This document shows positions 13,956 through 22,120 of a stretch of 64,000 nucleotides of DNA, in pieces (position 1 is the first letter of the stretch; the number at the start of each line of letters is the position of its first letter). Made by a program: the position numbers and the translations under genes. Under the pieces are notes generated by a model, which saw only the letters and a list, made by a program, of their open reading frames with translations, was not told the DNA's origin and did not search any database. Origin of the DNA: JAICKM01 sp038228295 (lineage in GTDB: Bacteria > Chloroflexota > Chloroflexia > QHBQ01 > JAICKM01); the NCBI GenBank assembly GCA_038228295.1, contig JBBRPH010000021.1, positions 10,857-74,856 of the forward strand. Reading direction: 5' to 3'.

Positions 13956-15325
13956 GCTTCTCTTTCCAGTGCGGCGGTGCGCGCCGTGGCGCGCAATTCC
14001 GCCACGATCCAGGCCAATATCAACCCGCTCCCCCACAACGCCAACCGGGCATCGGGCAGCAGCCACAACGGCCAGGCTCCGATCCAGCCGCCCCACAAGC
14101 AGGCGAACCCTGCCACCCGCCGTGCCGGCGGCATCGTCGCCACTACCGCCGGCGTGTAGAGATAACGCAACACCGCCGCCGCCGGCACAATACCGATCAG
14201 CAGGTCATGCACATGGATATGCGGCGTGAACCACGGCGTAAGTAGCAGGGTCAACGCCCAGCGGAGTTCCCAGGCGGGGGCGCGTGAAGCATGAAACATG
14301 AAACGTGAAACGTAAGACGTAAAGCGTGCTGTATAACGCTTGACTCCCGACGACGGCACAACGATCCGCGCCGGGGGTTCCCGATCCCCAGCGTGCGGAT
14401 CACCAACCCCCGACCAGGCCCAGGCGCCCAAAGCCAGCGCAGCCAGGGGGCCTGCGAGCAGCAGTAGCTGGGCCGGCGCGCCTTGCAAATGCAGCGTAGC
14501 CTCGATCCAGGCGCGCCAGGTTTGCACTTGCGGCAGGTTTTCGTAGCCGGCATAGGCGGGGCTTTGCAGGAGGCGAACATAATCGGGCAGCACACCGAAG
14601 CCGGTAAGCGGCAACGGCATGAGCAACAGCAGCGTCCCCGCCCCGGCCGTAGCGGCCAGCGCCCAACCGCGTCCGGTCCGTGCCAACGCCAGCAGCGGCA
14701 GGATCAGCAAGTGCGGCTTGACACTGACCAAGGCCAGTGCCACGCCGGCGCGGCGATCCCAGCCCCAGGCCAGGGCGACGGTCGCTAGGGCGAGGCCCAG
14801 CGTCACCAGCGCGCTGGTCTGGCCCAGCAAGAGTGTGCGCCAGAAGGGCAAGAAACCCAACGGGGCCAACATAAAGGCCATCCCAGCCAGGGGCGGTGGG
14901 CGCGCCCAAGCCACCAGCACGGCCGCCGCTGCCAGGGTCATTGCCGCGCAGGCGGCAACCCAAATCAGGAAGCCCCGGCCTAACGGCAGTCCGGCCAGCG
15001 GCTGAAGCAGCCCGGCAAACCACGGCGGATTAACAAACGGCACCGCCAGTGCCGGGTCATAGCGGGTACCCCACTCGTGGCGCTGCAATGCGCGTTGGGC
15101 TTCCAACTGGTAGAGGGCCGCGCCCTGCCCTTGCGCCAGTAAGCGAGCGGCGTTGACAAAGGCGGCATAGTCGGTGAACGGGTAAGTCGCCTGAGCGGGC
15201 GGCAGATCCGCCTCGCGCAACCGGTCGGTCAGCCAGGGTTCGTTTAGCCAGCCTAACCCCAGCGCCGCGCCCAGCAGCACTAGCACCGCCGCCGCCTGCC
15301 ACGGCGATCCCGCCCCGCTATACAC
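13928..15325 (-). CDS. GT87-type glycosyltransferase with an in-frame repeat insertion
   Basis: About 465 residues from GTG 15325, which overlaps the upstream stop by 8 bases; the longest frame begins at TTG 15370, inside the upstream gene. Membrane segments and motifs fit GT87 (ALYQLEAQ loop, LLLGQTSALVTL, SVKPHLLILPL, HIHVHDLLIGIVP). Compared with its tandem paralogs it has about 30 extra residues before PAWELRWAL. They are encoded by the repetitive stretch at 14282-14341 (AACATGAAACGTGAAACGTA type), which entered without breaking the frame. The insertion lies in a predicted loop, so function may be kept. Confidence 0.78.
   Translation of the reverse strand: MYSGAGSPWQAAAVLVLLGAALGLGWLNEPWLTDRLREADLPPAQATYPFTDYAAFVNAARLLAQGQGAALYQLEAQRALQRHEWGTRYDPALAVPFVNPPWFAGLLQPLAGLPLGRGFLIWVAACAAMTLAAAAVLVAWARPPPLAGMAFMLAPLGFLPFWRTLLLGQTSALVTLGLALATVALAWGWDRRAGVALALVSVKPHLLILPLLALARTGRGWALAATAGAGTLLLLMPLPLTGFGVLPDYVRLLQSPAYAGYENLPQVQTWRAWIEATLHLQGAPAQLLLLAGPLAALALGAWAWSGVGDPHAGDREPPARIVVPSSGVKRYTARFTSYVSRFMFHASRAPAWELRWALTLLLTPWFTPHIHVHDLLIGIVPAAAVLRYLYTPAVVATMPPARRVAGFACLWGGWIGAWPLWLLPDARLALWGSGLILAWIVAELRATARTAALEREAWIALPHPQ
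14282..14341. repeat. AACGTGAAACGTAA-type low-complexity repeat inside a GT87 gene
   Basis: Several copies of a decamer-like unit around ACGTGAA/ACGTAA (for example GAAACATGAAACGTGAAACG) lie in frame in the coding sequence. Related words occur between genes at 12765-12785, 22068-22095, 29222-29245, 44148-44175 and 44628-44645, so this is a dispersed family that here sits inside a gene. Confidence 0.6.
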
Positions 15326-16634
15326 CGGCCACCAGCACCTGCCGTAGGTCCGCAGGCGGTCGTCGGCCAAACCAGGCTACTGCCGCCAGCATAAACAACA
15401 CGCCTAGGTGCAACGGCCAGCCGGGAACAGTCGAAATCAGGGGCAAGGTGAGTGTGCCGGCGAGATAGCCGGCGACAGACCAGGGCACCAGGCGCAGCAC
15501 GGCTCTCGGCCGGGGATCGGCGCGGGCGGCGCGCCAGGCTAATACTGCCGCCAGCGGCCACAGCGTCAGTTCATAGGGTAGACCGTGGGGATTGACTAGC
15601 AGCGTCGCTAGTAGCGCTGCCGCCCAGCGCCGATCCCAGCCGGCAGGGTCGGCAGCCCAGTTGCGCGCCGCGCCCCACCAAGCCCGTGTGATCCAGGCCA
15701 GCACCGCCAGACTCGCTAGCGCGGTGGCCGGCAGCACCCAGGCCGCCGGTCCGCCCGCCGCCAGAGTGAACGCGCCACGCAGGTTCTCCATCAACACCGG
15801 TTGGATCATGCTGTTGTCGGAGCGCACCGTCGCCACGTCGGTCAACAGCCGCGCCCAGTCCCCGATCCAACCCACGCCGCCGAGCAGCGGCGTGATTGCC
15901 GTCAGCAGCACCGCACTCAACCCCGCAAAGGCGGCTAGCGTGCGCCAATGGCGCGTCAGCACCAACACGCCCAGTGGCACGATCAGCAGTTGCGGCTTGA
16001 CCAATGCCAATGTCAGTGCCAGCCCGGCGGCGACCGCGCGCTCCTGGCGCAAATAGCGCAGGAACAGGGTGTAGGCCAGCAGATCCCACGGTGCCGTCTG
16101 TCCCTGGAGCAGATCCTCGTAGACGGGGAAAAAGCCGAAGCTGAGGGCGATGGCTGCCCGCGGGGCCCAGCGTCGCTCAATCGCATCACGGGCCGCCGCG
16201 CGCATTTCCGCAGCCAGCAGCCGCAGCGCGGCCAGCAGGGCCAACCCGGTTGCGCCGATCCACACGGCATAACTAATCGGCAACGGCAGTCCCGCTAGCG
16301 GGGCCAGCGCCAGCGCGAGGAACGGCAGGTGGTCATAGGGCAGCGTACCGCGCGTGTAGTGATAAGGGGCTAAGATAGCCGCTTGCGCGGTGCTTTGCGC
16401 GGCCGGATCGTAGAGCTGTGCGCCGTGCCCGGTGGCGATCAGCCGCGCGCCGGTGAGGAACGGCGGGAAATCAGTGGTGAGTAGGAAGCTGCGAAAGTCG
16501 GCCGTGTGGCGAATTTGCACCCATAGGCTGATCGCCAGCGCGCTACTGAGCGCCAGGCCCAACCCAATCAGGCCCAAGTAGACCCACACCCGGCGCGGCA
16601 CCGGCTCGCTCCAGCGGATACGCGGGCGGCTCAT
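15318..16634 (-). CDS. GT87-type (DUF2029) membrane glycosyltransferase
   Basis: 438 residues from the ATG at 16634, which overlaps the stop of the upstream gene (ATGA); the frame is open to 16868 but that part is antisense to nothing useful and reads as low-quality sequence. About 10-11 membrane segments. It contains the family markers AQLYDPAAQ in the first external loop, DHLPFLALALAPL, LLQGQTAPWDLL, LALVKPQLLIVP, GWDRRWAAALLATLLVNPHGLPYELTLWP. The stretch with His-Gly-Leu-Pro-Tyr-Glu replaces the HDL motif of the sister genes. Probably transfers a sugar from a polyprenol-phosphate donor on the outer membrane face; the substrate is unknown. Confidence 0.82.
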   Translation of the reverse strand: MSRPRIRWSEPVPRRVWVYLGLIGLGLALSSALAISLWVQIRHTADFRSFLLTTDFPPFLTGARLIATGHGAQLYDPAAQSTAQAAILAPYHYTRGTLPYDHLPFLALALAPLAGLPLPISYAVWIGATGLALLAALRLLAAEMRAAARDAIERRWAPRAAIALSFGFFPVYEDLLQGQTAPWDLLAYTLFLRYLRQERAVAAGLALTLALVKPQLLIVPLGVLVLTRHWRTLAAFAGLSAVLLTAITPLLGGVGWIGDWARLLTDVATVRSDNSMIQPVLMENLRGAFTLAAGGPAAWVLPATALASLAVLAWITRAWWGAARNWAADPAGWDRRWAAALLATLLVNPHGLPYELTLWPLAAVLAWRAARADPRPRAVLRLVPWSVAGYLAGTLTLPLISTVPGWPLHLGVLFMLAAVAWFGRRPPADLRQVLVAGV

Positions 16635-17914
16635 GGCCGGGGAGATCGGGCGGGGCGCAACGGCCCCCACGCCGCATAGCCGAGCGTCGCCAGCACTACC
16701 GGCGGAATAAACAGGCTCGTCCAGAGCGGGATGGTCCAGCCGCGTTGCACCGTGATCGCCGGCAGCACGGCGGCGGCCAGGGTCAAGCCAAGCGTGGCGA
16801 CCCACGGCCAAGCGATCATGAACCCGGCAGCTAGAACCAGATAGCGGGTCAGGCGATCCCCGGCCCACAATTGGGCACGGCGATCCAGCAGCAGCAATAC
16901 GGCAGGCAAGAGCAGCAGTTGATTATACGGTGCCCAGGTGGGGATGATCGCCAGCGTCACCGCCGGCACTAGCGCCAGCGCCAGATTGTAGCCCGACGTG
17001 CCGGCCGCAGCGTGACGCACCCACAGGCAGATAAACGCACCGGCGGCGATCAGCACCACACTCGCCGCCGCCCCGCCCACCGGCGTGAGCAGCAGCGTAT
17101 CTACCAGTGACCGCCCGCCGGTGTAGTGCTGGTAGTCGGTCAGCGCGGCTAGGAAGCGCCCGACCCAGCCTGGCGACACCCATTCAGCGCCGCCCAGCAA
17201 AAGGGCCATCGTCGCGCCGCAGCCGAGCGCCAGGCCGCGCCGCGTCCGCCAATCGCTGAGGGTCCAGAGCGCCAGCCAGGCCACCAGCGGCAGCGCCACC
17301 TGCGGCTTGATCGTCGCTAGCGCCAACAGTACGCCGGCGGGCACCAGGCGCCCCGCCGTCAACAGCGCCGCCACTCCCGCCAGCAACACCGCAACCAGCA
17401 AGCTCAATTGCTGCAAAGCCAAGCCCTGTCCGGTTGGGAAGCTACCCAATGTCAGCAGCGTCACCGCCAGCAGCGCCGGCCCGCCAAGCCGCGTCCGCAG
17501 CGCATAGGCCCATAGCGGCACACTGAGAACCGTCAATCCCAACAGCAACCAGATGGACACAGGCTGCACCAGCGTGAAAGGCAGTCCCAGCGTCGGAGCA
17601 AGCAAGAAAGCGACATAGATCGGGTAGGCAAAGCCCTGTTGATCATGCGGATCGCCGGGACGCTGCGGATCAAGCAGCCGGCCATAGTAGCCGATCTGAA
17701 TATCACGAGTTACGGCGGCGCTATAGGGATCACGGCCCTGCTCAAGCAACTCCTTCGCCCCTAGCCAGCGCGGGTAGAGGTCGGACAGGTTGCCGCGCGG
17801 CGTACCGCTGGTCTGCGCCTCTCGGACTTGCATCGGGATCAGCACGCCCAGAATATAATAGCCCATGCTGAGGGCCAGCACCAGCGCCGGCACAACCACC
17901 GCCCAACGGCGCAC
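16631..17914 (-). CDS. GT87-type (DUF2029) membrane glycosyltransferase, first of array
   Basis: 427 residues with about 11 membrane segments. GTG start lies directly after the purQ stop with no gap, so translation is probably coupled to purQ. It is the most divergent in the N-terminal loop, which reads NLSDLYPRWLGAKELLEQGRDPYS, the better-known DUF2029 form, then QQLSLLVAVLLAG, LATIKPQVALPLVA and IIPTWAPYNQLLLLP. This suggests the other three arose by local duplication and divergence while this one keeps the wider family's pattern. A link with purine synthesis is only positional. Confidence 0.82.
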   Translation of the reverse strand: MRRWAVVVPALVLALSMGYYILGVLIPMQVREAQTSGTPRGNLSDLYPRWLGAKELLEQGRDPYSAAVTRDIQIGYYGRLLDPQRPGDPHDQQGFAYPIYVAFLLAPTLGLPFTLVQPVSIWLLLGLTVLSVPLWAYALRTRLGGPALLAVTLLTLGSFPTGQGLALQQLSLLVAVLLAGVAALLTAGRLVPAGVLLALATIKPQVALPLVAWLALWTLSDWRTRRGLALGCGATMALLLGGAEWVSPGWVGRFLAALTDYQHYTGGRSLVDTLLLTPVGGAAASVVLIAAGAFICLWVRHAAAGTSGYNLALALVPAVTLAIIPTWAPYNQLLLLPAVLLLLDRRAQLWAGDRLTRYLVLAAGFMIAWPWVATLGLTLAAAVLPAITVQRGWTIPLWTSLFIPPVVLATLGYAAWGPLRPARSPRP

Positions 17915-18655
17915 CTAGCGGCCTGCCGCGACCGGGCGCAGATCTGCGGCACCCCGGCAAGCCGCGATCAGCGCATGAAACAGATGCAGCCCATCGGTCA
18001 TACCCAGCAGGGCTTCGCCCGCACGCTCCGGGTGCGGCATCAGTCCCAGCACATTGCCTGCCGGATTGCACAGCCCGGCGATGCCGTGGCTCGATCCGTT
18101 AGGGTTCGCCGCGTCTGTGATCGCGCCGCCTGCGTCGCAATACCGCAACACGACCTGGCGCTGCGCCTCGATCTCGGCCAGCGTCTCCGGGCCGGCGAAA
18201 TAGCGGCCCTCGCCGTGGGCAATGGGCAGCCGCCAGACCGCGCCGCTCGGCACGTCCTGCGTGAAGGGCGTAGCCGTTGCGTCCGGCTCCACCCGCACCT
18301 GAATGGGGCGGCAGGAGAAAGCCAGCTCGCCGTTGCGGAGCAGCGCCCCCGGTAGTAGACCCGCTTCGGCCAGGATCTGGAAGCCGTTGCAGATGCCCAA
18401 CACCGGTCCACCCGCCGCCGCGAACACCCGCAGCGCGCCCATAACCGGCGCGAACCGGGCGATGGCGCCTGCTCGCAAATAATCGCCGTAACTGAAGCCG
18501 CCCGGCAGGATCAGGCAATCATAGCCCGCCAGGCGGCTCTCGCCATGCCAGACGGCCTCCGTCGGCACACCCAATACCTCATTTAGCAAATACAGGCAGT
18601 CCTGGTCCCCGTTTGAGCCGGGAAACACCAGCACGCCAAATTTCAGTTGCGCCAT
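17915..18655 (-). CDS. purQ: phosphoribosylformylglycinamidine synthase, glutaminase subunit PurQ
   Basis: 246 residues, a class I glutamine amidotransferase. The nucleophile is Cys89 in LGICNGFQ and the catalytic His208 and Glu210 are in LMPHPERA. N-terminal FGVLVFPGSNGDQDC and the LPGGFSYGDYLRAGAIAR stretch are specific to PurQ. It supplies ammonia to PurL with PurS for the fourth step of purine synthesis (FGAR to FGAM). purS (21783) and purC (23352) are nearby on the same strand, but purL is not in the window. A thioesterase gene on the other strand separates purQ from purS, and purQ has its own promoter-like sequence at 18710-18738. Confidence 0.96.
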   Translation of the reverse strand: MAQLKFGVLVFPGSNGDQDCLYLLNEVLGVPTEAVWHGESRLAGYDCLILPGGFSYGDYLRAGAIARFAPVMGALRVFAAAGGPVLGICNGFQILAEAGLLPGALLRNGELAFSCRPIQVRVEPDATATPFTQDVPSGAVWRLPIAHGEGRYFAGPETLAEIEAQRQVVLRYCDAGGAITDAANPNGSSHGIAGLCNPAGNVLGLMPHPERAGEALLGMTDGLHLFHALIAACRGAADLRPVAAGR

Positions 18656-18709
18656 GCCGTGATCTCTCTCCCCTTGCCTATTCCGCTATGTCGTGAATCG
18701 CTCCTGCTG

Positions 18710-18738
18710 ATTCTACAAGCAAGCTCGCCATTACGCAA
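18710..18738 (-). promoter_or_regulatory. promoter of purQ and GT87 array
   Basis: On the minus strand TTGCGT (18738-18733), a 17-base spacer and TAGAAT (18715-18710). The leader to the purQ ATG is about 50 nt and contains GGGGAGAGAG. I see no PurR-type box or purine riboswitch fold in the leader. Confidence 0.5.
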
Positions 18739-18796
18739 GCCGCCATCCGCCGGATATGTTATCATAGGGCTATCATCGCTACAAAGGAGCCGGCCC

Positions 18797-19216
18797 ATGG
18801 TTACGATCGAGCAACTGAACGCCCGCAGTCTCGGCACGCTGCCCGGCCTGATCGGCATCGAATTCACCGCCCTGGTCACGGGCCGGTTGACCGGCCGCCT
18901 GACCCTGCGCCCGGAACTGCTGGCCCCCAACGGCTACCTGCACGCAGCCACCCTGATCGCCCTGGCCGACACCAGTTGCGGCTACGGCACCTTTGCCCAT
19001 TTGCCGCCCGGTGCACACAACTTCACCACGGTCGAACTCAAGACCAACTTTCTCGGCACCCTGCGCGCCGGTGTGATCGAGTGCGACGCAATGTTGGTCC
19101 ACGGCGGGCGCACCACCCAAGTCTGGGACGCGACCGTGCGCGATGCAGCGACCGAGGCCACACTAGCCCTATTCCGCTGCACGCAGTTGCTGCTCTACCC
19201 GCGCCCGCCGGCCTGA
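18797..19216 (+). CDS. PaaI-type hotdog-fold thioesterase
   Basis: 139 residues from the ATG preceded by AAAGGAG at 7 bases; the frame is open to 18647 but the family start matches 18797. The hotdog core is visible: LIGIEFTALVTGRLTGRL, the catalytic helix region NGYLHAATLIALADTSCGYG (His-Ala-Ala instead of the usual His-Gly-Gly), and VELKTNFLGTLRAGVIECDAMLVHGGRTTQVWDATV. Enzymes of this family hydrolyse acyl-CoA thioesters such as hydroxyphenylacetyl-CoA. It is a single plus-strand gene wedged into a long minus-strand run. A possible extended -10 (TGTTATCAT, 18757-18765) lies just upstream. Confidence 0.88.
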   Translation: MVTIEQLNARSLGTLPGLIGIEFTALVTGRLTGRLTLRPELLAPNGYLHAATLIALADTSCGYGTFAHLPPGAHNFTTVELKTNFLGTLRAGVIECDAMLVHGGRTTQVWDATVRDAATEATLALFRCTQLLLYPRPPA

Positions 19217-19220
19217 TCGA

Positions 19221-20795
19221 TCAGCGGGCCACATACAACACCGCTTGCCTGTCGCCATAAACGCGCTGCCACCCCGCTGCCGCGCTCAGAATGGTGTCCA
19301 GCGGTGCATGAGGGCGGATCAGCACAGCATTGACCCCATAGCGAGCGAACAGGCTGCGCCAGTCGTGGCCGGCCGTCGCGGCGATATAGCGGTCGAAGAT
19401 CGAGTTGTAGGGATCGGCCCGCCCGTCAATAAACACCGGCCGGCCGCGCGCGATCAGATAGCCGCCCCAGCCGTATTCATGGAACAGATGGAGCGGCTGC
19501 GGCAGGTCGGTGCGGTGCGCGTCCAGATAGGTCACGGCGGCGGCGGGATAATCGCGCTCCAGCGGCGCAGAGTGAACTTGGGCGCGCCCGTTGGTCAGCA
19601 TCACCCCGGCCAGCAGCAGACTGAACCCGAAGTACACCCCGACGTTGAGGCGACCCATCCAAGCGGGCGCGGACCTCTCCCGCCACCCCTCCCCTAAAGC
19701 CGGTGAGGGTGGGGATAGGAAATTACCCAGGCGCGGCCACAACTGGAGCAACCGCCCAGCGACAGCCACGGCCCACACCATGCCGTACAGCGGCAGAAAG
19801 CGGCCCGCTTGCAACGCCATCAGGGTGAAGCCGCCCAGCATGAGCAGGAACGCCGCGTTGCCCCCGGCGCGTAGCCTTAACTCCCCGCTCCCCTTCCCCC
19901 TGAAGGAAGGAGGAGACCGCTTCCCTCCCGCTGTAGAGGAGGAGGGGGAGCGGGCGGCGGGCCGGCGCACGCTGCCCAGCACCAACAACGCAAGGAGGCT
20001 GGCGAGCAGTGGCAGCGATTGCAGCGTGCGGAAGTCAGGTGGCTGCCACTCTTGCACGTAATGTAACGAGGGATTGCCGCCCGGCCCACTCAGATAGGTC
20101 AGCGGATAGAGCCAGAGGTCCAGGCCGTTGGGATTGAGCAGCGATAGGCCCGCGCAGGCGGCGGTGACAAGCAGCAGCGGACGCAAGGGCGCGGAGGGCC
20201 GGCCGAGAATCCGGTTGATCGCTTCGCCGACAACGGCGGCTCCCAGCAGCAGCAGTCCCACCGTAAAGCCGGCATGAACATTGGCCCACACCAGCATCAG
20301 CGGCGGCAGCAGCCACAGCCGGCGATCCGCGCCCACGCAATGATAACGCAGCAATACGGCCAGGAAAATCACGCAGAACAGAGTGGTCACGACCTGTGGA
20401 CGCACGCCCCAGGTCGGCGCGTCTAGGATCAGCGCCATGCCCATTACACCGACCGCTAGCGGGCGCCCGGCCCCTGCGGCGCGCATTAGGCGGAACAGCA
20501 GCAAATAAACGCTAACTGTGATCAGGCCGAACAGCAGCACGTTGGCTGCGTAACCGAGCGTCTGCTCGATGGCGTACATCACGGCTTCTAGCAGCCACTG
20601 CTGCATGATCCAGCGTGCGCCGGGTACGGTATAGGAGTAGAGGTCGCCCTGCGGCACGCGCCCCAGCGTCCACACCAAGCGGCCGTTTTGCAGGTGCCAC
20701 CACACATCAGGGTCGGTAGGAGTCCAAAAATAGGCTAGCAATACCACCGTCAACAGCAGTGCCCCGATCAGCAGCGCCCGATCAAACCCGGCCAC
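19221..20795 (-). CDS. polytopic membrane protein, GT-C glycosyltransferase-like, with repeat insertions
   Basis: 524 residues from GTG 20795; the longest frame begins at a TTG (20876) inside the upstream broken gene. About 10 membrane segments are followed by an outside C-terminal part with HEYGWGGYLIARGRPVFIDGRADPY. The first loop has PTDPDVWWHLQNGRLVWTLGRVP, and MQQWLLE follows, an arrangement seen in uncharacterised GT-C-like proteins where acidic residues in the first loop take part in catalysis. Two peptide stretches (about residues 280-315 and 365-385) rich in Ser, Pro and Gly are encoded by palindromic repeats at 19881-19955 and 19675-19720. Both lie in loops and keep the frame. Confidence 0.72.
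   Translation of the reverse strand: MAGFDRALLIGALLLTVVLLAYFWTPTDPDVWWHLQNGRLVWTLGRVPQGDLYSYTVPGARWIMQQWLLEAVMYAIEQTLGYAANVLLFGLITVSVYLLLFRLMRAAGAGRPLAVGVMGMALILDAPTWGVRPQVVTTLFCVIFLAVLLRYHCVGADRRLWLLPPLMLVWANVHAGFTVGLLLLGAAVVGEAINRILGRPSAPLRPLLLVTAACAGLSLLNPNGLDLWLYPLTYLSGPGGNPSLHYVQEWQPPDFRTLQSLPLLASLLALLVLGSVRRPAARSPSSSTAGGKRSPPSFRGKGSGELRLRAGGNAAFLLMLGGFTLMALQAGRFLPLYGMVWAVAVAGRLLQLWPRLGNFLSPPSPALGEGWRERSAPAWMGRLNVGVYFGFSLLLAGVMLTNGRAQVHSAPLERDYPAAAVTYLDAHRTDLPQPLHLFHEYGWGGYLIARGRPVFIDGRADPYNSIFDRYIAATAGHDWRSLFARYGVNAVLIRPHAPLDTILSAAAGWQRVYGDRQAVLYVAR
19675..19720. repeat. palindromic GC-rich repeat inside a membrane-protein gene
   Basis: CTCTCCCGCCACCCCTCCCC ... GGTGAGGGTGGGG; encodes SPPSPALGEGWRERS on the minus strand. 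It belongs to the same class as 19881-19955 and 42416-42491. Confidence 0.6.
19881..19955. repeat. long inverted repeat inside a membrane-protein gene
   Basis: Outer arms CCCGCTCCCC and GGGGAGCGGG enclose purine- and pyrimidine-rich inner arms (CCTTCCCCCTGAAGGAAGGA and TCCCTCCCGCTGTAGAGGAG). It encodes a Ser/Pro/Gly-rich peptide in frame on the minus strand. Confidence 0.6.
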
Positions 20796-20815
20796 GCCGC
20801 GCCCAACGACTGATC

Positions 20816-21786
20816 TTAACCGACCCAATTGCCGCGCACCGACTGAAGCGTCCAGACCAGCAACCAACTGACCCAAAACAGGATGATCGCCAGATGCACC
20901 CAGCGTGGTCGCCGGCCGGCCCAGAGCGCTAGCACGAGGAAGCAGGGAAAGGCCGACAAAACATAGCGCGAGACACTAACCAACGGGAAATCGGCCCGTA
21001 TATGAAACCAACTGGACAACAACACTAGCGCAGCGAACAGCCCATAGCCGGCCCGCACACGAAAAGCGGCAATAGTCAGCGCCGTGAAGCCAAGCAGCAC
21101 CGCCAGATCGAAGCTGTTGATCGTCAATTGTCCTGCGCCTACCACCTTTTGCACGGCGGTGAGCAGCGTTTCGCCCGGCCAGGTGGTGCGCTGCTGCCAT
21201 TGGAGGCTTGCGCGCGTGAACCAGGAGACGGGATCATGCACACCCAAAGCCAGATAAATGAAAAAAGCAGCCGTAGCCAACCCACCCGCCGCCACTACCG
21301 CGAGCACAGTAGCCCAGTGCCGTAGTCGGTGTACGCAGCATACAGGAAAAAGGCAGTGGGGAAAAGGGCCACATACGCTACTGTCCTTCCCACTGTCGTT
21401 ACATTATACTCCACTTGGATCAAGCGATAGAGCAACGTGAACGCCACCGCCGCCGCTACACTCCCCACCAGTACCCCGGCCGGCGCAATATTGCCGGTCA
21501 ATGTATTGATAGCGCGCATTAGTAATGGTAGCAGCGGGAAGAAAGCAGTGCTGCCTTCGGTGCCATAGCCACGCACGGCGATCTTTTCATACCAGAGTGC
21601 GTCTTCGCGTTCCCACGGAGCCGACCAACCGCTACCCTGTAGCGGAAAGCCGACATGAGCATATTGCCGACCCAAGTCAGCCGGCGGGAAGCGAACTAGG
21701 ACAAAGACCGCCCATAGCCCTAGGCCGATCCGCAGTGCCGTCACCGTGCCCACCCCCACCAGCAGCGGGATGCGCCACGCACTCAC
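20816..21786 (-). pseudogene. broken PIG-V-like mannosyltransferase gene (internal deletion with frameshift)
   Basis: Two frames of 163 codons each (21786-21295 and 21307-20816) match the N- and C-terminal parts of the intact gene at 22121-23371. The first half keeps the PIG-V-like signature (APWEREDALWYEKIAVRGYGTEGSTAFFPLLPLLMR) and runs to LFPTAFFLYAAYTD, then goes out of frame and stops. The second half resumes at the point matching LPVAALAVAGAL. About 70-75 residues are missing between them and the frame is shifted, so a deletion of a little over 200 bases explains it. The start overlaps the purS stop (ATGA), as expected for a once-functional member of the operon. Confidence 0.82.
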
Positions 21787-22055
21787 CGGGGCTGGGGATC
21801 TTCGATATCAAATTGCTCGATCACGGGGTTGCTCAACAGGCGTCGCGCCATTTCATCGGCTGCCGCACGCGCCCCCGCCGCATCGGGCGCGGCTAGATCC
21901 AAGTCAATTACCTTGCCGACGCGCACAGTCGCCACATCGCGATAGCCCAACTGCCGCAGGGCGTCGCGCACCGCCAGTCCCTGCGGGTCGTTAACCACCG
22001 GTTTCAACGTCACATGAACCCGCACGGTGAAGCGGGTCGCGGTTTGTTGTTCCAT
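21783..22055 (-). CDS. purS: phosphoribosylformylglycinamidine synthase subunit PurS
   Basis: 90 residues, the usual PurS length. VRVHVTLKPVVNDPQGLAVRDALRQLGY and VRVGKVIDLDL are diagnostic; the rest is an alternating Ala-rich helix and the strand NPVIEQFDIE. PurS is the small dimeric subunit that holds PurQ and PurL together. It lies 1.3 kb from purC and 3.1 kb from purQ on the same strand, with glycosyltransferase-like genes between. The stop overlaps the start of the broken PIG-V-like gene. Confidence 0.95.
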   Translation of the reverse strand: MEQQTATRFTVRVHVTLKPVVNDPQGLAVRDALRQLGYRDVATVRVGKVIDLDLAAPDAAGARAAADEMARRLLSNPVIEQFDIEDPQPR

Positions 22056-22120
22056 AACTCCCCCTATTACGTAATGCGTAATATGTCATGTGTTAATGTC
22101 GATTCAGAACGTAGAACCGA

